From assembly GCA_039545315.1 (NCBI GenBank), contig BCIM01000007.1:894745-958744 (forward strand): DNA of 64,000 bases, given 5' to 3'. Both the position numbers and the translations under genes were made by a program. The DNA comes from Kondoa malvinella (taxonomy: Eukaryota; Basidiomycota; Agaricostilbomycetes; Agaricostilbales; Kondoaceae). Below are positions 1 to 11,183 of this stretch, piece by piece. The notes under the pieces are model-generated. The model had not been told where the DNA came from and did no database searches. It worked only from the letters and a program-made list of their open reading frames with translations. The stretch's first letter is position 1. The number at the start of each line of letters is the position of its first letter.

Positions 1-624
1 TCCCAAGTCCGCGAATCTTTCCGTCAGCTCATTGGATGCACAGCGACTCATAGCTTCCCTTCCGGTCACAGTACAGCTGCTTGGGCTGGTCTTCTATTCC
101 TCTCCATTTGGTTCAACGCACACATGAAGATCTTTGCCGACTATCGATCAAGCATGATCAAGATGACCCTTTTCTTTGCTCCACTGCTTGGTGCGGTCTT
201 GATCTGTGGATCTCTTACTATCGACGAGGTATGTCAATTGTAATTCGATGAATCGGATCAGGCTAATCAGCTATCGAATCAGTATCACAACTGTACGTCT
301 GTTTTTCAGATAAAGTATCAGATGCTGACTAGAGGACCAGGGTGGGATACTGTCGCAGGCGCCATCATCGGCACGGCAACGGCTCTCGCTGCTTACCGTA
401 TGACATACGCTTCCATCTGGGTAAGTCTTTGTCTTCTCTGCCTGTTCCAGTCTCATTCTGGCAAGAACTACAGCATCAATCACATCGCTTTACCTGCTAA
501 TTCCCATGGTATCTGGAGCGGTCCCCCTTATCACGGCATGAAAGGTCTCATGCTGAATCAAGAGTATGGTATACGACGTGATGTGAGCAACTGGCATGAG
601 ATGCGAGCTGGGTCTGGTGTATGA
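1..624 (+). CDS. PAP2-family lipid phosphatase, 5' truncated by window edge
   Basis: The first in-frame exon (1-228) carries the PAP2 motif HSFPSGHS, followed by hydrophobic helices. An intron (229-282), a 10-nt exon (283-292) and a second intron (293-340) lead into the segment containing HNWWD and AGAIIG, which supplies the HxxxD of the third phosphatase motif. Joining the tiny exon is what restores the family pattern LTIDEYHNWWD; reading straight through does not. The next junction is most likely 421-465, with an AAG acceptor, giving NYSINHIALP, a stretch typical of fungal members. Stop at 622-624. Family role: dephosphorylation of membrane lipid phosphates such as phosphatidate or diacylglycerol pyrophosphate. 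The N-terminal helices lie outside the window, so the exact subfamily is open. Confidence 0.8.
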
Positions 625-877
625 ATGAGCTTGTATGAACGAGCTATTGTCGGACACCTATACAATGCATACTCTTTGGTTGCTGTCTCCGAATTTGACA
701 TTCAACCCCAACCCCGGCCGCAGCGCGAAATTTTGTGAGGAGCAGAGCTGCTTGACCCGTCAGTGCATGCTCATATTGAGCTGCCGTACTTCTGCAACAC
801 TCGTAACACGTAGACCGACGTCCTTACTCGTCGCTTCTTTCTCTGTCTCGATTTCCTGTCCTGCCAAAAAATCTCGC

Positions 878-2847
878 ATGCCGCCCAAGAAAGCAGCCGC
901 GCCTGAAAAGAAGGCCCTTCTAGGCAAGCCTGGCAACAACTTGTCTATTGGTATCGTGAGTAGCAACCCTGTAGCTTGCTAGAATGAGCTGATGACATCG
1001 GACAGGTCGGTCTACCAAACGTAAGATAGCACTGAGGCTATATTGCTCGGCCTCACTGATGCGTGCAGTAGGTTGGCAAATCATCATTGTTCAATATCAT
1101 CGCAAAATGCGGTTCGTGAAAAAATTATAAACTGTGAGCGCGACAAGCTCAAAACCTGTCAAACAGATCTCGGCAAGGTCAGTGAAGTCGGAGAAGTAGC
1201 TTGTGCGCTCTCTGAATGCAATCCACATTGGTATATAGACAGCCAACTTTCCGTACGCAACCATCGATCCTGAAGAATCTCGTGTGAAAGTACCAGACGA
1301 ACGCTTCGAATGGCTTTGTGATCTCTACCAACCCAAATCTAGAATCCCAGCTACCTTGACCTGCATCGATATTGCTGGTCTTACAGCGGGCGCATCAACA
1401 GGAGCAGGTCTAGGCAACGCTTTCTTATCCCACGTCCGAGCGGTCGACGGCATTTTCCAAGTTGTCCGTGCTTTCGACGACGCGGAAGTCATTCACGTCG
1501 AAGGGGACGTCAACCCGCTGCGCGATATGGAAATCATCCAGACCGAGCTTAGGCTGAAGGACATTGAATGGGTCACCAAGCATCTCGAAACGCTCAAAAA
1601 GGGTTTCAGAGGTACTGGTACTGCCAACTTGGCTGATAAGGCAAAGAAGGAGGAAATTGTACGTGTGCTCGCATGATTTGCGCAACAGCGCTTATGTTGC
1701 AGCCAAATACAGGACACCGTCACCAAAGTCCTTACTACCCTTACAGAAGACAAGAAGGATGTGCGAAAGCAAGACTGGGGCAACAAAGAAGTGAGCTGTC
1801 CATTCATCTCTGCACTTCCCTTCTATCCCTCTTGGTGATGATAAAGAGCGGCTTCACAATTATTGAACGCTCGATATATTTAACCCAGCTCGTCGAAGGT
1901 CTCTTCGTGAGATATAGTGAGAAGAAAATCTATTCTGAATCTCCCTCTTGCATTTGCCTTACTCCTTTCCGAAAAAGTTGCTAATTTCGAGGCATGCGAT
2001 AGATTGACATTGTCAATGGTCTTTCACTCCTCACAGCCAAACCTGTCACCTACCTAGTCAACTTGTCAGAGAAGGACTATATTCGCAAGAAGAACAAGTG
2101 GCTCGCAAAGATCAAAGCTTGGATTGACGAAAACAACCCTGGCGATCTGCTTATCCCTTTCTCTGTCGCGCTAGAAGAGAGGTTACAGAACATGTCTGAT
2201 GACGAGCAGAAGAAAGAGCTCGAGACGTTGGGTACGACAAGAATGTTGGGCAAGATTACCACAATTGGTTATTCGAGCTTGCATTTGATGCATTATTGTG
2301 AGTCATTGTCCCGTTGCAAGACGACTTAGCTCAGTCGGAAGCAGTCACCTGTGGACCAGATGGTCGCGTTCATCCCCTGATGTTTCTGAGCTTTTAGCTG
2401 ACGTCTATCACAGAGGTTCGAGCATGGACCATCAGAGAAGGCACAAAAGCGCCACAAGCAGCTGGTGTCATCCAGTAAGCTTTGCCTGTTGGTCTACACA
2501 AGGGCAGCAGTTTGACCAGTCTTTTAGCACCGACTTTGAACACAAAGTAAATTTCCACGTTTCTAGTGGTTCCACAGCAGCTCAAGTTTATGCTAGTTTG
2601 TTTGCGGTGAAATCATGGCCTTCAACGATCTCAAGGAGTACGGTGATGAATCGGCGACAAAAGCGGTAAGTTTCGCTTCTCGGGTTCCCTCCAACAAGGC
2701 TGAAGGCTGTTGAACAGGCGGGCAAGCAGAATCAAAAGGGCAAGACCTATGAGATGGTCGATGGCGATGTGAGTCTCAGCTTCTCCATTAGCAACGCATT
2801 TCTCAACGAGTGATTGCTCCCAGATTGCTTTCTGGAAGCACGGATAA
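878..2847 (+). CDS. OLA1: Obg-like ATPase OLA1 (YchF family)
   Basis: Thirteen exons join to a 392-residue protein, the usual length for OLA1. Visible parts: Lys-rich start [13 protein letters not shown]-loop GLPNVGKSS split by an intron, Switch II region DIAGL, a [18 protein letters not shown] stretch, and a C-terminal TGS-type domain ([13 protein letters not shown]). Exons: 878-955, 1006-1020, 1072-1111, 1167-1177 (11 nt), 1239-1658, 1713-1790, 2003-2297, 2345-2362 (18 nt), 2414-2474, 2528-2546, 2597-2665, 2718-2768, 2824-2847. The family hydrolyses ATP rather than GTP and is linked to translation, proteasome and stress control. The intron at 1791-2002 is 212 nt, four times the local norm. 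The start is the first ATG and matches the family N-terminus. Confidence 0.95.
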
Positions 2848-3087
2848 AAGTTGCCGTTGTATTTGCTTTACGATAAAGGAGAATATTGTCCAGCTAGCCG
2901 GTAGATCTGAGCTAGCCAGATACTGTATATACGGAGCAGACGGCAGCATGTCATGCATACACCTTTGCCACCTATATGGTCGAAAAATCTGTCTTGTCTC
3001 GAACCGTCTTCCCAAACCATCTTGACCGTAGACTACAAAAGTCTGCAAACCTAGATCATCATAGCAGAAACTACAGAAGACACCAAG

Positions 3088-4165
3088 ATGGACGGAGGAT
3101 GGCCTGCCGATGAGCGCGCTGAACCTCGACGTGCTCGAAGCCGTTCGCCAGCTCGTGAGCGAGAAATCAGAGATGCCCCTGCTCCACCACCAAGGGAAGA
3201 CCGCGAGCGTGGTTCATACGGCGGCAGAGATGACAGGTCAGCATTGGAAGTCTCGGTTTTGGCTTGGGCTGATAAAGCCTTTCGAATTGACAGAGGTGCA
3301 CCTCCATCGAGCTACCGTGGTCCTCGCAACCAGCCGCCTGCTGAGAAGAACAATGTTATTGGTGTCTTTGGCTTGTCGTGCGTAGACCCATCCGTTTGGC
3401 GAAATGCAAAGGCTGAAAAGTGTTATGCAGCCTTCAGACCCAGGAACGTGACCTCGAAGAAGAGTTTGGTCGCTCTGGTCGGTGAGTCAAAGTGAAGCTC
3501 GTCTTGTGAAGGACTCGAAGCTCATCCATGTAATCACAGCGTCGAGAAGGTGCTTTTGGCACTTCTTGTTTTCTGCTGCAACTAACCTCGTTTAGGTCAC
3601 TATCGTATATGACCAACGCTCTCAACGCTCTCGTGGTTTCGGCTTCATCGTCATGCGTGACACCGAAGATGCTACTCGGGCTATCGCTGACATGAACGGT
3701 CAAGTCAGTCTCATCCCGACCTTTTCCAATCCATGCTTAATACCTTGCAGGATCTTCACGGCCGTCGCATTCGCGTTGACTACTCGACTACTTCTCGTCC
3801 TCACAACCCTACTCCAGGTCAATACGTAAGTCTCGCATGTCTGCTGTATTTGTTTTCGTGCTTACCCTTTTATGCAGATGGGCTACGTTCCTCCTGGCGG
3901 TGACCCAGCCGGACCACCTCCTCGCGACTACGACCGGCGCCCACCTCCTCGTGACTACGACGATCGCCGTGGCTCTCGCGACCCATACGATGCGCCTCCT
4001 CGTTCACGTTACGACGATCGTGATCGCCGCGACAGGGACCACTACGATGATCGTCGCCGCCGCGATGACTCTCCACCTCCTCGCAGACGTCGCGACGATT
4101 CACCACCCCCTCGCCGAGCTTCTCCTCCACCTAGGGATGCTTACCCTAGAGATGACCGTTACTAG
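3088..4165 (+). CDS. RRM protein with RS/RD-rich tails, Tra2-like splicing factor
   Basis: Seven exons give about 254 residues. The N-terminus is rich in Arg/Ser/Glu (RRARSRSPAREREIRD). A single RRM follows: RNP2-like VIGVFGLS and RNP1 RGFGFIVM, with RVEKVTIVYD between. The C-terminus is an Asp/Arg/Pro/Tyr-rich tail with repeated RDY/DDR units. This order (RS-RRM-RS) is that of Transformer-2 and related SR-like proteins, which bind pre-mRNA and recruit splicing factors. Exons: 3088-3236, 3294-3377, 3431-3481, 3540-3549 (10 nt), 3596-3703, 3751-3825, 3878-4165. The 10-nt exon supplies VEK of the RRM, so skipping it would shift frame inside the RNA-binding domain. Orthology to Tra2 versus another SR-like protein is inferred. 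Confidence 0.87.
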
Positions 4166-4755
4166 GATGGGAAAAGCAAGCGCATCATTATAGTCAAGTA
4201 GGAACGTGAAAGAGGAAAGCACAAAAAGGAAGTTCTCTTCGCGGAAGGAGCGCAATATAATCAAAAAGCAATAATGCAATACCTTCAAGGCTCTTTTCGT
4301 AGCAATTTCCCGCTCATGCAAAGCAGGAGAAGTAGAAATAGAACTGCAATGCTTCAAAGCAATTCACAGGCAACTCAGACAGGTGTCCTGCATCATGCGG
4401 ATAAGGTAGGCAGAAACAAAGCTGAAGCAGACGCAATGAGAAAGCGAACTGCAAGTCGCAATGATTGATGTCAAAGTGTTATTGCACGCAGCGCTGTTGC
4501 GCATGGAGCTAAGCCTTGTGAAGACCGAGACGAAAAGTTTGGAAACAAGTTGCAGATGGGAAAGTTATTCGAGGCGCTGGCTTTTACAAGGATGTAGAGT
4601 TCTACAATGCTACCAGATCTTTCTGCCTTGACTCGTTGAAGTTTTCCGTGACACTTGACATCTCCGGCCTTCGGCATGACCCGAACTTTTTTCGAGACAG
4701 CGTCTGAGAATCCTTCTCTCTCCCTTTTCGAAGCTATCCTCAAGACAAGACAACT
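4166..4755. other. intergenic, no gene seen
   Basis: 590 nt between the RRM gene and the eL18 start. Open frames on both strands are short and show no recognisable motif. It presumably holds the 3' UTR of the RRM gene and the eL18 promoter. Confidence 0.5.
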
Positions 4756-6025
4756 ATGGGGTGAGTTACCTGTTAGCAAGCCTTTTGGGAGCCTGCTTCC
4801 ATCGAGAAAGGCTTGAGGCCAGTTGTCCGGCTTTTTGAAAGCAGACTCCCATGGCGGCTCGTATTTGCAGCAACAAGAGACTGATGCCCCTAAAGTATCG
4901 ATCTAGACAAGCACCACGTCAAGAAACGCCAACGTCAAGCGCCCGCATCCAAGGATGTCGAACTACTTTTGCTGGTCAAGGTCAGTTGCATGCAGGCAAA
5001 TTCAGTTTGATCAGCACTCACCTCTGCGCACAGCTCTATCGCTTCTTGGCTCGCCGAACAGACTCTCGCTTCAACAAGGTCATCCTCCGCAGGCTGTTTC
5101 AGTCAAAAATCAACCGTCCTCCCGTCTCTGTCTCTCGTATCTCTCGCGAGCTCAAGAACAAGAAGGACTCGCCGATTGTCGTCTGCGTTGCTACCATTAC
5201 CGACGATGACAGAATCGCCGACGCTGACATTCCTGAAAAACTCACTGTCGCTGCTTTGAGATTCACCAAGACCGCACGGGCTAGGTGAGGCTTCGTTTTA
5301 TCCTTTGATTCTTTCTTTCGTGTTGCCTGTTCCCCCGTCCTTATGTTGGGATGCTATACTCGAAAGAGTTTGCAGCAGTGTGGAGCGAGTGGACCGATGT
5401 TATAAGCACTATTATGTCTGGCCGATTAGCATTACTGCGAAAGGTCTGATAGAACGGCCTGTTGATCAATGGTCTGCGCCTGAGGTGCTTCATTGCACTT
5501 CGCTAGCTCCAGGACAAGTTCGCATGCGATTAGGAAAGATCCGAAAGCTTGGCTTACTTGATCCCCCATGCTTTTATGCATCTCGACAACCGAAGATGTT
5601 TCATCGGAAGCGTTGTCCTCCCTTCCCATACTTGATTGTCCTTGCCTTTGACTTGTTGCTCATGTTTCGACTCACCTTGTTCAGAATTATTGCTCGTGGT
5701 GGTGAAGCTTTGACTTTGGACCAGCTCGCTCTCCGTGCGCCTACCGGATCAAACACCCTGCTCCTACGTGGTGTCAAGAACTCTCGTGAAGCCGTCAAGC
5801 ACTTTGGTATGGGTCCTCACAAGGCAAGTTTGCCTCCTAGAACTATTTGGTCTGCGCTAATGTATTTGTTGGAAACTTTGCAGCACAAGAAGCCATACGT
5901 CATCTCCAAGGGACGCAAGGAAGAACGCGCAAGAGGACGAAGGAAGTCCAGAGGTCGGTGCCGTGCTATTCTCCTGCAAACTTTTGCTGATGGATTTGCT
6001 GTCGATAGGTTTCAAGGCCAACTAG
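4756..6025 (+). CDS. RPL18: 60S ribosomal protein eL18
   Basis: Six exons give 188 residues, the normal size for eL18. The start MGIDL is split: ATGGG at 4756-4760, then a 135-nt intron ending in AAG at 4895. Diagnostic stretches follow: [55 protein letters not shown], and a basic end with [12 protein letters not shown]. Exons: 4756-4760, 4896-4980, 5034-5284, 5685-5823, 5884-5953, 6009-6025. The intron at 5824-5883 begins GCAAGT, a GC-AG intron required to keep HKHKKPYV in frame. The intron at 5285-5684 is 400 nt, by far the longest I resolved. The product is a structural component of the large ribosomal subunit. Confidence 0.96.
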
Positions 6026-6426
6026 AAGGGCACTTGATATACTTGGGCTTTTTTTGTTGTTGCATGGATCTCTTGCAATTCAGACGAGCATCACTTCGAC
6101 TACGAGTTCTGTTCGCGCTTTCTTAATCTGTCTGCTATTCTTTGACTTTTCATAAACCTTTGCCGTCTCATGTCCTCGTCTGCTAGTGCTTCACATCTCA
6201 TGTCTCCGTTGCTATGCTTCCTTCTGTTTGATCTCACGTGCTTTGCGTCTCTTGATGACCATGCAAATCTATGGCATTCGGCGTCACAAAGCAAATGGAA
6301 GAGAATTGGTTCTCTTTTGCGGTTGACTACTGTACACCACTACTATACAAGATGCGTGTGCTACTAAACTTTATCTATCGACACTCCTCCAACATCATGC
6401 GAGATTACTGTTGAGATGCTGGCTGG
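6026..6426. other. convergent intergenic, 3' UTRs only
   Basis: About 400 nt between the ends of eL18 (+) and the RhoGEF (-). Only short shadow frames are present; nothing else recognised. Confidence 0.5.
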
Positions 6427-9238
6427 TTACATTTCTGCTGATTCTGTTCGCTTGGTATAATTGGGTTCCCACGAGTCGCAAGCAGCCGCTATACCTTCTG
6501 TGATGCGGAGAGCTCGTTCAATGAGGATATAGGGTGATGAGTCGGCTGGCGTGTATTTGAGCAATTGCCTGAAGTCAAACAGATTATTACACATGAAGTC
6601 CACGGTGTAAAGAGTCACATACCGTAATATCAATGGATAACGGGACATGCGCTGGACAGGCATGATCATGACATCTTCTGTTCCAAGTTCTCTAGAAGAG
6701 GATGGTCGAGGTTGAGCACTTTGTCTTCTTGCTTTCGATGCTACTGTTGCTGCCCAACTCCTTCTCCGGTCAAATTTGAGCGAAGCAGAGCCTTTCTCTG
6801 CTTCTGTTGTCCTCGCTCGCCGGTGGTTCCGACCGATCACGACTGCCGGAGCTACGCGTCGCGCTGCTGTTCCATCATCCAGTACTCTGACCCAATCCAG
6901 GAAAACATCTCGCATCTCATCCTCCATCCCCAAGAAAGCAACACCGACACCATACGGAGTGGGATCGATTTCGGCTCTTTTGCATAATTGATCTGAGAGG
7001 ACCAAAAGAGGGTATAGATAAGCCCTGAGCAGCTCGACATGATCGTTATCGGCGAGTATTGGAATCATCGGTGGTGGAGAGGAAGAGAAAGCACGAGATG
7101 GCAAGCTGTTTGACGAGAAAGAGCGATGCATTTCTTCAGGCATACCATGGCCTTCCGACATTGATGAAAAGACTGGTAGAGCCAGTGATGAGGGTAGCAT
7201 GGTTGTTGGAGCTGTCATCGAGCTATCAAGATTCTGATAACACACAGATCAGCCAGAATCCATTCAATGAAGGGAAAACACTAACCGAAAGCAAGTCCTT
7301 CATATGCTTGGCGTATGACTTTTCCGAAGCGATCAATTCCCTGATGATAAAGCAAGCCTGCGTATGATCTAATTCATGTTGTTCTTGCGTGTCACTCGGC
7401 CGGACGTCTTTGAAATGATGCATCGCTTGCAGAAATTGTCGATCATCATCAATACCCATCAACATGCTCAACGTCTTGCCTCGCTCTTTGTGCACTTCTA
7501 CTGAATTGCCTTCTGCTTGAGCGGAAGAAGCGAAATGCTGCTCTTCACTTTCGGCATCTGGTTCGTCTGCTTGTAATTCTGGCCAATCAAACGTAGGTGG
7601 TCTTCGACGAGGTGGTCTGATCGGACTTGGACTAAGTGGACTCGTAGGCGCAGGAGGTATATTCTCGACTGACAACTCCTTGGCAATGGAGGAAGGTAAG
7701 ACGGGCTGGCTAGTACTGGCTTCAGGTTGATATCTGGTGGACTGGAAGCCATTGAGTGGATCAGTGACGAAAGCAACATCCGAATTAGCGATCGTCGGTA
7801 GCTTGTCTTTGTCTTTTGACGTCAGGCGTCTTTTCAGCTTTTTTGCCATTGTAGGTGGAGCAGAGTTTGGACCAGAAACGACTGATTTGGTCCGTTTGAG
7901 TATACCGAGTGCTTCTCCTACGCTTTTTAGTGTGCTTCGTCTCTGCAAGGTTGTTGGTTTCGGTCGAACTGGTACTGAAGCAGGCACAGAGACTGAAAGA
8001 GTAGGTCTAGGAGGTCGTTGCGGCGTAGATACAGTAGGAGACTGGTAGTTAAACAGAGGCTCTTCATTTTCGTCAATACCCCAACCAGGCGATGCAGACG
8101 GAGCTGAACTATTTCCTGATGTATTGAGAACAAGAGACAAGGGCGAAGATCCTTGTGAGCTTGTAGCTACTGCTGAAAAGCTCATTGTTGATGTAGATGG
8201 ATGCGCCGAAGTAAAGGTAGGCGGTAGATCTGGCATGAGCGGAACAGCGCCTGCTGTGAAATAGGATGGCTGTCGCTGTTTCTTCTTCAACTTGCTAGGT
8301 CGACGTTCTGGAGAATGTAAGTCCAATAGTGGTGATGGAGTAGCAGTGCTCGACGAGGGCTGAGATGCTTGAACAGTAGGTGAAGTCGACCCTTCCAAAG
8401 ATGCTGTCCGAGGTGGTGCATGCGTCCACAGAAAAGGCATCTCTTCTAGCTCCTTGCTCTTTTCTCTGGCCATTTCGGGAGAAGAAGCAGGTGACTTCGT
8501 CGGGCTGCCCATTCGTCCAGGTGGAATCATAGCTGGTACTTGCGACATTCTAGGCGAGGGCATTGGTGGTCTGAGACTGTTCCTTCTGCTGCTACTCGGC
8601 GGTGTAGGTAATGGCCGCAAGAACAGATCTCGATCAGAGTCTATTTGTTGCTGAGAGAATGATCGAGTGACAGGCGGTGCGGATTGAGGTAGAGGTCTGA
8701 TTGGGCCCGGCTGTCTACTGGGAGTCGGCAGTCGATACGTGTCAATATCTGCTCGGAAGCTAGTGATGTTACTTCTATTCTCTTCATCGCCAAATGAAAC
8801 GACTCGTCTTCTCGATCTCGAAGGTACTGCAGGCGAAGTCGGTGGTGTAGGTACTCGAGCCTTGCTTGCTGCATCATAAGGACTTGATAGTTTGACATCG
8901 TACGAAGAAGCGTGAGGTATATTTGGCATGAAGTCGAAGGTAGGGTCGCTTCCAGAGTGCGTTGACCCAATACGCTTCTTTCGTCTTGCAGCTGGGCCAC
9001 GCATACTTCGGCCTTGCGATCTGCCAGACAATGCATCATTCTCTTTTGAAGCAGCGTTCCATAGAGCTTCGGTATGCAACGCAGCGGTCTTTTCTATATT
9101 CATGACTGAATTCGCGTCTGGCTCGGTGATGTTGGTCTCTTCGCTTGCAGGACTTCCACCATTGTATTTCCGAAGCAGATGAGAGCCGTGCGAGTCCTCG
9201 GACGACGACGCTTTTGACGAAGAGGCTTGTGCGGACAT
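6427..9238 (-). CDS. Rho-type guanine nucleotide exchange factor (DH domain, no PH seen)
   Basis: Three exons (9238-7286, 7233-6623, 6568-6427) give 901 residues. The first ~620 residues are disordered, Ser/Pro-rich, with many SPxK/SPSP motifs and basic patches. The DH domain starts at about residue 628 with FIIRELIASEKSYAKHMKDL and includes the hallmark third conserved region PVQRMSRYPLILRQLLKYTP near residue 845-865. Between these lie the middle helices plus a long low-complexity insert rich in Ser, Arg and Ala. The protein ends about 35 residues after the hallmark helix, so the PH domain that usually follows is absent. Role by family: activation of a Rho/Cdc42-type GTPase in polarity or wall growth. 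The start is the first real ATG; the frame opens slightly upstream without one. Confidence 0.88.
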
Positions 9239-10271
9239 TAAAGGCAATGCAAACTCTGTCTAGAATCTAGGCGCAGTAGCGAGCAGACGAGGGTATCAAC
9301 AAGGTGCATCGAAGTCTTCTTTCCTGCTGATTCAATCGTTCTTGCTTCTCACTGTCTTTCGGGTGCTAGGCAAGGGTCGAATAAGCAAAATGTCATCTGC
9401 TTTGCGTACTTTGAAGCCTACCGGTTCAAGTGATGCAAGACCGCAAGAGAGCTGCTATCGCTCGTCTCGGTAGAAAACCTCTTCCTGCTTGAGAAGAAGT
9501 GTGAACAGAGCACTGCGATATAACGTCAGAAACTCACACACCGAAAGAGTCGAAGATGGCAGAATGACGCCAATCTCTCAGCCGCAAATTGCTGAACCTT
9601 GTTCTTGCACTAGAGCTCTGCTGTTCCCCTTGCCCTGCAATGTCCTGCGCTAACCAAGAAGAGCTATTGTTATTCTTCGAATTATACGTCAATTCTTGTC
9701 CCTGGACCTGTTTCGCGCTGGCGGGAAGTCTTGACAAGCGAATAGCCGACGACACTGCAATCCAAGTCGTCTTCTGACCACAGGATAGGCGCTGATCGAC
9801 ACAGAGCAAGCGAATTACCGAGTGATGCAATCAAGGTTTCGGGAAAACGTTCAAGCCGGCCGTCACTACTCACTTTCTTGGCAGCCTTTCTCTTCTAGCA
9901 AGCACCACACACAACAGACAATACAAGCTATAACAAGATCACTGCATCAGGCTACTTATCAGAGCAATTAATCAAGATTGCCATCTTTTGCTTCCCAGAC
10001 AGGCATCTCACTGCCCAAAATAGCTGTTCGATTTCTAAACGCCCAAGCAATCAGAGACAGCCGAATCACTGCTTCACTATCAGTCAGTAGGCCTTATCTT
10101 CTTTCGGGATTCTGTCGTTTCCATCTCCTCAATGACTAGCAAGATCTTCAAGCTAGCGTCCCTTCTCTGCAATCTCCATGTCCGGGCTTTACTGTTTAAT
10201 TCATTGCGCATGCTGTTCTAGCCCGTATCGACCGAATCATCTAGAGTACAGCATACTATAACTGTTCGTGA
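9239..10271. other. long intergenic stretch upstream of the RhoGEF
   Basis: About 1 kb with no convincing frame on either strand. A GGTGTGTGAGT-like donor on the minus strand near 9540 suggests that the RhoGEF transcript may have a spliced 5' leader here. No tRNA or snRNA pattern recognised. Confidence 0.4.
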
Positions 10272-10633
10272 CTAAGGCGCTCTACAACCCTTCATGCCCA
10301 TCAACTCGGGCTCCAAAGGTAAACCAAACCTCCTATACATCTTGATCTCTCCTCCGATCTTTCCTTCATACGGTGGCATAGGTAGACTAGCCTTTACTCT
10401 GTCTTGTCCCTCTTTTCCTTCTTCGTCTGTTTCGTCTATTCCTTGGCCGCGAGAGGCGTTGGCGTGGGTCGCTTGTTGCAGAGATTGATCGAGCATGATG
10501 CATCTGTCCATATCGCGTCAGATCGTTGGCTCTCTACGCTTTTCTCGGACGACACACGATGATAGCATCTGACTGGCAATCTGGTAAGGATTCTTTGGGG
10601 AAAGTTTCTAGTCAGGAGAAGACAGAGGAGCAT
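10272..10633 (-). CDS. small protein with mitochondrial-type N-terminus, function unknown
   Basis: Two exons (10633-10551, 10503-10272) joined over a 47-nt intron with a CTGAC branch sequence give 104 residues. The N-terminus (LLTRNFPQRILTRLPVRC) is Arg-rich, lacks acidic residues and looks like a mitochondrial presequence. The middle is acidic (DETDEEGKEGQD). The C-terminus ends KMYRRFGLPLEPELMGMKGC plus a few residues, which reads like a conserved domain rather than random sequence, but I do not recognise the family. Joining the frames in phase is the main support. It lies about 1 kb upstream of the RhoGEF start, on the same strand. It could be an assembly factor or small ribosomal subunit, but this is a guess. 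Confidence 0.5.
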
Positions 10634-11183
10634 AGAATGGATCAAGGAGAGCAGAAGCAGGTCAAGGCATGAGCAGTGTCATTAGGCAGTGCATACAGTG
10701 TTGTCTAGACGGAGGCGCGGTATTGGCGGGGCTTCTGGCTCTCTACCTGGTGATGCATACCAGTATAGCGGTCATAGCTATGTATAGGATCACTATGAGA
10801 TCGGTATTTAGATTAGTCAGCAAACCCGCTTTTCCAAATTCTCACTAGCATCAAACTCTGTCTCTTGTCTCTCTTTCCTCAGTCAATTTTCAGCTGTACA
10901 AAGTCTCTATGCATGTAACAGCAGCCACCTGAAGGGCCTGGAACCAAAGACTGAGCACAAATGGACGGTCGGCTGGCCAGAATTCGTCCAAAAGCCACCT
11001 TTTTGCCTTATCCGTACTTTTATGTCCAATGTACCTTATTCAGTGGATGCCGAGCCACTAATAGGCTGGCTGATAGTGTTCGATTGCTCTTTCATTCTGT
11101 TCTATTCTGTTCAGTGACTCTCGTATACTTTGATCTGTCCGTTTCCAATTCCCACTCTCCTTTCGCCGCAACAGCAAGATCCA
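10634..11183. other. divergent promoter region
   Basis: About 550 nt between the minus-strand small gene and the plus-strand TM gene. There are no credible frames. Pyrimidine-rich tracts precede the plus-strand ATG at 11184. Confidence 0.45.

Noticed and set aside
5305..6126. 273-codon plus-strand open frame
   Set aside because: It runs through the 400-nt eL18 intron and then shares the true exon frame; the conserved eL18 protein explains the coding part.
8641..9039. 132-codon minus-strand frame
   Set aside because: Alternative frame within the RhoGEF N-terminal exon.
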